Assembly (NCBI RefSeq): GCF_001305515.1
Contig: NZ_LJYW01000001.1
Coordinates: 4,051,387-4,089,961 of the forward strand
Reading direction: 5' to 3'
From: Prosthecodimorpha hirschii
GTDB lineage: Bacteria > Pseudomonadota > Alphaproteobacteria > Rhizobiales > Ancalomicrobiaceae
Length of the DNA: 38,575 bases
The notes beneath the pieces are model-generated. The model saw nothing but the letters and a program-made list of their open reading frames with translations. It had not been told where the DNA came from and did no database searches. A program made the position numbers and the translations under genes. Shown piece by piece: positions 32,656 through 38,575 of this stretch (the stretch's first letter is position 1; each line of letters starts with the position of its first letter).

Positions 32656-32817
32656 ATGTCGCTCTCCCGCTTCGCTTCCAACATCCGCACCTCTCTCGAG
32701 CGCTTCCACAGCTATCGCGAGGCCGTACGCCAGCTTGCCGCTCTCGACGACCGTCAGCTGCAGGACATCGGCGTCGAGCGCGGCCGCATCCAGGAGATCG
32801 TCCGCGGCGGTCGTTGA
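32656..32817 (+). CDS. DUF1127 domain-containing small protein
   Basis: A 53-residue protein with the DUF1127 core: REAVRQLAALDDRQLQDIGV followed by ERGRIQEIVRGGR. Such micro-proteins are abundant in Hyphomicrobiales; some have been linked to RNA turnover, phosphate and carbon metabolism or stress. The ATG at 32656 is preceded by AGGTG at a suitable distance; a longer frame upstream is non-conserved. The gene stands alone with its own long AT-rich leader and a strong terminator hairpin, as is common for highly expressed members of the family. Confidence 0.88.
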   Translation: MSLSRFASNIRTSLERFHSYREAVRQLAALDDRQLQDIGVERGRIQEIVRGGR

Positions 32818-32848
32818 TCGTCCGGTCCGAAAGCGATCCGAACTTTTT

Positions 32849-32885
32849 CGAAAGCCCGCCCGCGCCCCGCGCCGGCGGGCTTTCG
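32849..32885 (+). terminator. Terminator hairpin after the DUF1127 gene
   Basis: CGAAAGCCCGCC (32849-32860) and GGCGGGCTTTCG (32874-32885) form a perfect 12-bp stem with a 13-base loop, 31 bases past the stop. A T-rich end lies within the stem, as seen in many GC-rich terminators. Confidence 0.7.
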
Positions 32886-33004
32886 CATCTGCGAGAGACT
32901 GCGTACCGGCGGCACCGGACCGGGTCGATCGGTCGACTTTCGCGGATCGGGCGAAGCCGGTAGGGTGGGGTCGATCTGCCGAACCCACCAGTCGCGAGCC
33001 CTCC

Positions 33005-33772
33005 GTGCCCCGTCTCGATATTGCCGGCCATGTCCGGGACATCGATCTCGTCGTCTTCGACAAGGACGGCACGCTGATCAATTTCGACCATCTCTGGGCC
33101 GGAAAGATGATCGCCGCGATTGCGGCGACGCTCGACGAGGCGTCCGTCGGGGCGGCGCGCGACGCCGATCTGGAGGCCGATCTCTATCGCACGCTCGGGG
33201 CCGACCCGATCTCCCGGCGCGTCGTGCCGGAAAGCCCGCTGGCGGTGGCGTCGATTCCGGCGCTGACCATCGTCTGCGCGGCGGTGCTCTATCGGCACGG
33301 CCTGCCCTGGCATGAAGCGGAGACGATCGCCGGGCGCGCCTTCCGGCCGGTGTTCCAGGCGCCGCCGACGACGACCGAAATCCGCCCGGTCGGCGACGTG
33401 GCCGGGCTGATGCGCGGCCTCGCCGCCGCGGGCGCGCGGCTCTCGATCCTGACCACCGACGACCGGCTCGGCACCGTCGCGACGCTGCCGATTCTCGGCG
33501 TCGAGCGGCTCATCGACGCGATGGTGTGCGGCGACGATCCGATTCCCGCCAAGCCGGAGCCGGACGGCTTGCTGCATCTCGCGGCGTTGGCCGGGGTCGA
33601 ACCGTCCCGGGTGCTGATGGTCGGCGACAGCGCCGGCGACATGGTCACGGCCCGGCGCGCCGGGGCCGCGCTGGCGGTCGGCGTGCTGTCGGGGACCAGC
33701 CGCGCGGATCACTTCGCCGGCCATGCCGACGTGATCGTGCCCGACATTCACGCGATCAGGCTGGCGTCCTGA
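33005..33772 (+). CDS. HAD-superfamily hydrolase, phosphoglycolate-phosphatase-like
   Basis: A 255-residue HAD phosphatase. Motif I is VVFDKDGTLINF near residue 17, with Asp-Lys-Asp, a variant of the usual DxD. Motif II is SILTTDD, motif III is the Lys in IPAKPEPDG, and motif IV is MVGDSAGDMVTARRAG. A helical cap lies between motifs I and II. It should dephosphorylate a small phospho-metabolite in the cytoplasm; Gph is the nearest familiar relative, but the substrate is not determinable. GTG at 33005 is the likely start, with a weak ribosome site; the long frame upstream is unrelated. The 187-base gap before it holds the DUF1127 terminator. Confidence 0.82.
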   Translation: MPRLDIAGHVRDIDLVVFDKDGTLINFDHLWAGKMIAAIAATLDEASVGAARDADLEADLYRTLGADPISRRVVPESPLAVASIPALTIVCAAVLYRHGLPWHEAETIAGRAFRPVFQAPPTTTEIRPVGDVAGLMRGLAAAGARLSILTTDDRLGTVATLPILGVERLIDAMVCGDDPIPAKPEPDGLLHLAALAGVEPSRVLMVGDSAGDMVTARRAGAALAVGVLSGTSRADHFAGHADVIVPDIHAIRLAS

Positions 33773-33808
33773 CGCCCGTCAATGCCCGCCGTTGCCGCGG
33801 ACGCTCGT

Positions 33809-34072
33809 TCAGCCCATCCGGCCGGCGCGGGCGAGCAGCGTGACGGCACCGATCCGTCCGTTGACGCCGAGCGCGCGATAGGCCGCGCTGATATGCGCCT
33901 TGGCGGTCGAGGCGCTGATGCCCATGCGGTGGGCGATCTGCTTGTTGAGCAGGCCCTCGGCCAGAAGTTCGATGGCGCGGCGCTGCTGTGCGGTCAGATC
34001 GGCGAGCGGATCGGCCTCGCGGGCCGACAGGCGGCGGGACGGGGTATCGGATACGGCCTCGACCAGGGACAT
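33809..34072 (-). CDS. Stand-alone LuxR/GerE-type HTH protein
   Basis: An 87-residue protein that is essentially only a LuxR-type HTH domain: LTAQQRRAIELLAEGLLNKQ, then IAHRMGISASTAKAHIS and AAYRALGV. No receiver or autoinducer domain is encoded. GGAGG before the ATG at 34072 and the absence of any receiver-like sequence upstream show that the short form is genuine rather than the end of a longer gene. It is divergent from a LysR gene, with a 222-base shared promoter region. It might be a free DNA-binding protein like GerE. Its targets are unknown. Confidence 0.8.
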   Translation of the reverse strand: MSLVEAVSDTPSRRLSAREADPLADLTAQQRRAIELLAEGLLNKQIAHRMGISASTAKAHISAAYRALGVNGRIGAVTLLARAGRMG

Positions 34073-34267
34073 CAGCTTCCTCCAAACGCGACGGATACGG
34101 CCTTGTCCTGCCCGTGGCCGCAGCCCTTCGGGTGGTCCAGTCCTGGCGCGACGGCGTCTGGGGATGCCATGGCGGCGGCTGGAGCGGCCGCCGGGTTTTT
34201 CCCGGAGTCCTGAGGTTGGGGTAGCAGCGCGACCCGGGCCCTTGTAGCCGAATGATTCGCGACCTAA

Positions 34268-34283
34268 TGTGCAAACCTGCACA
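34268..34283. promoter_or_regulatory. Inverted repeat before the LysR gene
   Basis: TGTGCA-AACC-TGCACA is a perfect 6-bp inverted repeat, 11 bases before the GTG start of the LysR gene and in the divergent LuxR/LysR region. LysR-type proteins bind such interrupted palindromes to regulate themselves and the divergent gene. Its closeness to the start suggests repression. Confidence 0.5.
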
Positions 34284-34294
34284 ATGAGGCTGCC

Positions 34295-35248
34295 GTGGCG
34301 CGACCGGATTGGGGAGATTTCCAGGTATTCCTGGCCGTGGCGCGCAGCGGCCAGATCAGCCGGGCCGGCCAGCAGCTCGGCCTCGACCATGCCACGGTCG
34401 GCCGCCGCATTGCCCGGCTGGAGCGCAGCCTCGCCGCCCACCTGTTCGACCGCTCGCCGCGCGGCTACCAGCTGAACGATGCCGGCGAGCGCCTGCTGGC
34501 CCGCGTCGAGGCCATGGAATCGGCCGTCTACGGCGCGCAGGGCGATGTCGGCGGGGTCGATCTGGAGCTTTCCGGCACCGTGCGGGTCGGCGTGCCTGAC
34601 GGCTTCGGCACCATGTTCCTGGCCCCGCGCATCGGCGCTCTGTGCCGTGCGCATCCCTCGCTCGAAGTGCAGGTCGTCGCGGTGCTGCGCCCGTTCAACC
34701 TGTCGCGGCGCGAGGCCGACATCGCCATCGGCCTGTCGATCCCGGAGGCCGGCCGGCTGGTCGGGCGCAAGCTGACCGACTACAGCCTGCATCTCTACGC
34801 GACCGAGGCCTATTTCGCCGAACGCGGCCATCCGCAGTCGGCCGCCGACCTGCGCCGCCATCGCGGCATCGGCTATATCCAGGACCTGATCCACGCGCCC
34901 GAATTCGAGATGCTGACCGAGATCGGCACCGGGCTGAAGCCGCGCTTCACCAGCTCCAACCTGATCGCCCAGCTCCACGCCACCCTGGCCGGCACCGGGC
35001 TCTGCCTGTTGCCCGACTTCCTGGCCGCCGGCTTCCCGGCCCTCACGCGCGTGCTGCCGGCGGAGGTCGAGGTGATGCGCAGCTTCTGGCTGATCATGCA
35101 CCAGGACACGCGCGATCTCGCCCGCATCCGCGTGACCGCCGATTTCATCCGCGATTGCGTCGAGGCCGAGCACCGGCTGTTCCTGCCGGGCCTGTCCCTG
35201 CCCGGCGCGGGCCGCGACGCGACGGAGACCGCGCCATGCGCGTCCTGA
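34295..35248 (+). CDS. LysR-family transcriptional regulator
   Basis: A 317-residue LysR regulator. The N-terminal HTH is DFQVFLAVARSGQISRAGQQ, then LGLDHATVGRRIARLERSL. The C-terminal effector domain begins with SGTVRVGVPDGFGT. The start is GTG at 34295 with GAGG six bases upstream. Its last 13 bases overlap the start of cobK, so the two genes are likely co-transcribed, an unusual pairing. A divergent HTH gene and an inverted repeat lie upstream. Its inducer is unknown; the neighbouring cobK gives no reliable clue. Confidence 0.9.
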   Translation: MARPDWGDFQVFLAVARSGQISRAGQQLGLDHATVGRRIARLERSLAAHLFDRSPRGYQLNDAGERLLARVEAMESAVYGAQGDVGGVDLELSGTVRVGVPDGFGTMFLAPRIGALCRAHPSLEVQVVAVLRPFNLSRREADIAIGLSIPEAGRLVGRKLTDYSLHLYATEAYFAERGHPQSAADLRRHRGIGYIQDLIHAPEFEMLTEIGTGLKPRFTSSNLIAQLHATLAGTGLCLLPDFLAAGFPALTRVLPAEVEVMRSFWLIMHQDTRDLARIRVTADFIRDCVEAEHRLFLPGLSLPGAGRDATETAPCAS

Positions 35249-35991
35249 TCCTCGGCGGCACCACGGAGGCGAGCCGGCTGGCGCGATTGCTGGTCGGAAG
35301 GCCCGATCTCGCGCCCGTCTTGTCGCTCGCCGGCCGGACCGAGGCTCCGGCGGCCCAGCCGATCCCGACGCGGATCGGTGGTTTCGGCGGCGTCGCGGGG
35401 CTCGTCGCCTATCTGCGCGCCGAGGCGATCGAGGCGGTCGTCGACGCGACGCATCCCTTCGCGGCGGTCATGTCGCGCTATGCCGCCGACGCCTGCCGGA
35501 TCGCCGGCGTGCCGCTCTGCGCCCATTCGCGCCCGCCCTGGGCGCTCGCTCCGGGCGACCGCTGGATCGAGGTCGCCGACAATGCCGCCGCGGTCGCGGC
35601 GCTGGGCACGGAACCGCGACGGGTGCTGCTGACCATCGGCCGGCTCGGGGTCGCCGCTTTCCGCGCCGCGCCGCAGCACCACTATGTGATCCGCAGCATC
35701 GACCCGCCGCCGGCCGAGGACATGCCGCCGGACGCCCGGCTGGTGCTCGATCGCGGCCCCTTCGACGAGGCTGCCGAGACGCAGCTGATGCGCGGCGAAC
35801 GCATCGACGGGCTGGTGACCAAGAATTCGGGCGGGACGGCCACCTATCCGAAGATCGCCGCGGCGCGCGCGCTCGGCCTGCCGGTGATCCTCGTCACCCC
35901 GCCCGCGCGCCCCGACGTGCCGATGATGACCGATCCCGATGCGGTCCTCGCATTCCTGGACCGGCACCGGCGCGGCGCGCCGCCGGGCTGA
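35236..35991 (+). CDS. cobK: Cobalt-precorrin-6A / precorrin-6A reductase
   Basis: A 251-residue reductase of the CobK/CbiJ family, which uses NADPH to reduce precorrin-6A during cobalamin synthesis. Family marks are GGTTEASRLARLL at the N-terminus, VDATHPFAAVMSRYA, LLTIGRLGVAAF and TKNSGGTATYPKI. The ATG at 35236 lies inside the end of the LysR gene, with GGAG eight bases upstream. No other cobalamin gene is visible, so either the pathway genes lie outside the window or cobK is separate from them. The coding end is followed by the tandem repeat array. Confidence 0.9.
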   Translation: MRVLILGGTTEASRLARLLVGRPDLAPVLSLAGRTEAPAAQPIPTRIGGFGGVAGLVAYLRAEAIEAVVDATHPFAAVMSRYAADACRIAGVPLCAHSRPPWALAPGDRWIEVADNAAAVAALGTEPRRVLLTIGRLGVAAFRAAPQHHYVIRSIDPPPAEDMPPDARLVLDRGPFDEAAETQLMRGERIDGLVTKNSGGTATYPKIAAARALGLPVILVTPPARPDVPMMTDPDAVLAFLDRHRRGAPPG

Positions 35992-36026
35992 ACGCGCGCC
36001 GGATCGGTATCCCGGGTACCAACCCC

Positions 36027-37883
36027 GCATCCCCGGACAAGGCCCGTGAGGGCCGCCGATCCGGGGCTCACTCGCCCTGCGGCGGCATCAAGGTCGTCAA
36101 TTAAATCACAATCTTGCTGCACGTTGGCAGCCGAGTGGGTCCCGGCTCTGCGCTGGCGCTTCGGCCGGGAATGCGGTGCGAGATTGGGCGCTCTCTGCCA
36201 GCTCCATGGGCTCGCCCAGATCTCCCGGCCGCATCCCCGGACAAGGCCCGTGAGGGCAGCCGATCCGGGGCCCACTCGCCCTGGGGCGGCATCAAGATTG
36301 TCAATTAAATCAGAATCTTGCTGCACGTTGGTAGCCGAGTGGGTCCCGGCTCTCCGCTGGCGCTTCGGCCGGGAATGCGGTGCGAGATTGGGCGCTCTCT
36401 GCCAGCTCCATGGGCACGCCCAGATCTCCCGGCCGCATCCCCGGACAAGGCCCGCGAGGGCCGCCGATCCGGGGCCCACTCGCCCTGCGACGGCATCAAG
36501 ATCGTCAATTAAATCAGAATCTTGCGGCAAGTTGGCAGCAGAGTGGGTCCCGGCTCTGCGCTGCGCTCCGGCCGGGAATGCGGTGGGAGATCGCGGATCT
36601 GTTCCCAAATCCATCGCGTGCCCTTTCCCAGATCAGGGGACCCGCCGCAATCTTGCGGGCCGCATCCCCGGACAAGGCCCGTGAGGGCCGCCGATCCGGG
36701 GCCCACTCGCCCTGCGGCGGCATCAGGATCGCCAATTAAATCAGAATCTTGCGGCACGTTGGCAGCAGAGTAGGTCCCGGCTCTGCGCTTCGCTCCGGCC
36801 GGGAATGCGATGGGAGATTGGGCGCTCTCTGCCAGCTCCATGGGCACGCCCAGATCTCACGGGCCGCATCCCCGGACAAGGCCCGTGAGGGCCGCCGATC
36901 CGGGGCCCACTCGCCCTGCGACGGCATCAAGATCGTCAATTAAATCAGAATCTTGCTGAAAGTCGGCAGCAGTGTGGATCCCGGCTCTGCGCTTCGCTTC
37001 GGCCGGGAATGCGGTGCGAGATCGGGCGCTCTCTGCCAGCTCCATGGGCACGCCCAGATCTCCCGGTGCATCCCCGGACAAGGCCCGTGAGGGCCGCCGA
37101 TCCGGGGCCCACTCGCCCGGCGACGGCGTCAAGATCGTCAATTAAATCAGAATCTTGCTGCACGTTGGCGGCAGAGTGGGTCCCGGCTCTCCGCTGCGCT
37201 CCGGCCGGGAATGCGGTGCGAGATTGGACGCTCTCTGCCAGCTCCATGGGTACGCCCAGATCTCCCGGCCGCATCCCCGGACAAGGCCCGTGAGGGCCGC
37301 CGATCCGGGGCCCACTCGCCCTGCGACGGCATCAAGATCGTCAATTAAAACAGAACCTTGCTGCACGTTGGCAGCAGAGTGGGTCCCGGCTCTGCGCTGC
37401 GCTCCGGCCGGGAATGCGGTGGGAGATCGCGGATCTGTTCCCAAATCCATCGCGTGCCCTTTCCCAGATCAGGGGACCCGCCGCAATCTTGCGGGCCGCA
37501 TCCCCGGACAAGGCCCGTGAGGGCCGCCGATCCGGGGCCCACTCGCCCTGCGGCGGTATCAGGATCGCCAATTAAATCAGAATCTTGCGGCAAGTTGGCA
37601 GCAGAGTGGGGCCCGGCTCTGCGCTTCGCTCCGGCCGGGAATGCGATGGGAGATCGCGGATCTGTTCCCAAATCCATCGCGTGCCCTTTCCCGGATCAGG
37701 GGACCCGCCGCAATCTCGCGGGCCGCATCCCCGGACAAGGCCCGTGAGGGCCGCGGATCCGGGGCCCACTCGCCCTGCGACGGCATCAAGATCGTCAATT
37801 AAATCAGAATCTTGCTGCACGTTGGCAGCAGAGTAGGTCCCGGCTCTGCGCTTCGCTTCGGCCGGGAATGCGGTGCGAGATCG
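36027..37883. repeat. Tandem array of about nine 202-227 bp units
   Basis: Units begin with GCATCCCCGGACAAGGCCCG at 36027, 36231, 36435, 36662, 36866, 37068 (one base variant spacing), 37271, 37498 and 37725; the last is partial. Each unit has a stem (CCCCGGA with TCCGGGG), an AT-rich core TCAATTAAATCAGAATCTTG and a second stem (TCCCGGC with GCCGGGA). Two tails occur. Tail A gives units of 202-204 bp (units 1, 2, 4, 5, 6). Tail B, with CGCGTGCCCTTTCCCAGATC, gives 227 bp (units 3, 7, 8). Similarity ends near 37883, where the IS110 side begins. No protein-coding gene is supported within it. Confidence 0.92.
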
Positions 37884-38057
37884 TTGGATCCCTGTGTGTG
37901 CCGGGTGTGGCATTGTGGGTTGGCGGGCGGGAGATCGTTGGGTCCCTGGTCGTTGTCGACCGTGAGCCGGCTGTGATCCCCGCCCGCCTGCAAATACCCA
38001 GCCTGAACAGTTGATCGGGGCCGTTGCCGCGGACCCCGCAGCACAGGGGTAGGCGCC
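37884..38057 (+). ncRNA. Candidate IS110 left-end region with bridge-RNA-like structure
   Basis: These 174 bases lie between the repeat array and the transposase ATG. GGCGGGCGGG (37922-37931) pairs exactly with 37979-37988, enclosing 47 bases. The loop begins with a near-copy (17 of 18) of 37877-37894, the sequence across the array/IS junction. A second small hairpin lies at 38025-38043 (GCGG-ACC-CCGC). IS110-group elements encode their bridge RNA in this position. The exact left end, transcription and folding are not shown. Confidence 0.4.
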
Positions 38058-38575
38058 ATGAAGATACACCCTGACGTGATCGGAATCGACGTCTCCAAGA
38101 TGGTCCTCGACGTCTACGAGGGCCGGTGCGGCACGTGGCGGCAGATCGGCAACGATGACAAGGAGATCGAGGCGTTCGTGGACGGCCTGGCCGGCCTCGG
38201 CGTCCTGGTCGTCCTGGAGGCCACCGGCCTCTACGACCGCAAACTCCGCCGGGCGCTCTCGGCGGCCGGCGTCCGCTTCACCCGGGTCAATCCGGAGCGG
38301 GCGCGCAGCTTCGCCCGCGCGACCGGCCTGCTCGCCAAGACCGACAAGGTCGACGCCCGCATGCTCGCCGCCTTCGGCACCCGGCTGGAATGCCGGCTCG
38401 AGCCGGCGCCCGATCCCGACCGGGAGGCCCTGAACGAAGCCAACCGCCGTCGCGACCAGCTCGTCGCGATGCGGCAACAGGGAAAAGAACCGGCTCGCCG
38501 AGGGAAGCGAGGGCTGGCAGGAGAGCATCCGGCGGATGATCGAGGCCTTCGACCGGGAGATCGCCACCTGCGAAG
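38058..38575 (+). pseudogene. IS110-family transposase, frameshifted and 3' truncated by the window
   Basis: The start encodes a DEDD transposase: Asp11 in GIDVSK, Glu54 in LEATG, Asp96 and Asp99 in KTDKVDAR. Family segment RRRDQLVAMRQQ follows at about 130-141. At the G-run 38480-38482 the frame changes: the current frame gives GKEPARRGKRG, while dropping one G restores EKNRLAEGSEGWQ, then SIRRMIEAFDREIATC, which is clearly the native sequence. Either a single-base insertion inactivated the gene or the base is a sequence error. The gene continues past the window end, so the right side of the element is not visible. The putative left end holds a bridge-RNA-like structure. Confidence 0.82.

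Noticed and set aside
36027-37883. Repeated 64-73 codon frames, one per array unit, and longer frames running through several units
   Set aside because: Type A units of 204 bp are exactly 68 codons, with TAA followed at once by TTG, which looks suggestive. Other units are 202, 203 and 227 bp and break the frame, so coding is not conserved.
36027-37883. CRISPR array
   Set aside because: Units are over 200 bp and similar throughout, with no short repeat/unique spacer alternation and no cas genes nearby.
38480-38486. GGGAAAA as a programmed -1 frameshift site in the IS110 transposase
   Set aside because: The heptamer has the right form, but the native downstream sequence is in the +1 frame, not -1, so a programmed -1 shift would not restore the protein.

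Overview
The window is a GC-rich chromosomal segment, most likely from an alphaproteobacterium of the Hyphomicrobiales (Rhizobiales). The case rests on a rhizobial-type glycerol ABC operon (glpDSTPQUVK with a DeoR-type GlpR), a DUF1127 micro-protein gene, an aminoethylphosphonate-type ABC importer, zwf-edd sugar metabolism and REP-like intergenic repeats of a kind common in this order. Genus cannot be fixed from the sequence alone.

Layout. (1) 1-2.7 kb, plus strand: the end of a nitrate/sulfonate-type ABC importer (binding protein cut by the window edge, permease, ATPase). (2) 2.7-7.6 kb, minus strand: a FadR-type regulator, an SMP-30/gluconolactonase-like enzyme and a DctPQM TRAP transporter, which look like one sugar-acid uptake unit. 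(3) 7.9-11.4 kb, minus strand: edd and zwf of the Entner-Doudoroff route, with no pgl between them and a long perfect inverted repeat in front of edd. (4) 11.6-14.1 kb: three small exported Gly/Tyr/His-rich proteins. Two are paralogues, and all three have the same kind of 14-bp palindrome about 80-90 bp upstream. A 177-bp REP-like tandem repeat lies between the first two. (5) 14.3-24.7 kb, minus strand: a complete glycerol regulon, glpR then glpD-S-T-P-Q-U-V-K. CGAAA direct repeats lie upstream of glpD and glpR, and a 37-bp tandem repeat lies between the two genes. (6) 25.1-29.2 kb, plus strand: a three-gene aminoethylphosphonate-type ABC importer. (7) 29.3-33.8 kb: a UvrD-family helicase, a TacA/TacT-like DUF1778-GNAT toxin-antitoxin pair with an inverted-repeat operator, a DUF1127 protein and a HAD phosphatase. 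(8) 33.8-36 kb: a stand-alone LuxR-type HTH protein divergent from a LysR regulator that overlaps cobK. (9) 36-38.6 kb: about nine tandem copies of a 202-227 bp unit, ending at the left side of an IS110-family element whose transposase is frameshifted and runs off the window.

How the parts fit. The TRAP/SMP-30 cluster and edd-zwf suggest uptake and catabolism of a sugar acid or lactone. The glp block imports glycerol, phosphorylates it (GlpK) and oxidises it (GlpD). The two glycerol ATPases show complementary losses, so the importer probably has one canonical and one degenerate ATP site. The observation most worth following is at the IS110 left side: the non-coding leader of the transposase gene can form a long stem whose loop carries an 18-bp near-copy (17/18) of the sequence at the junction with the repeat array. 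That is what a bridge-RNA guide could look like. The other strong candidate is the small secreted-protein family with its shared upstream element.
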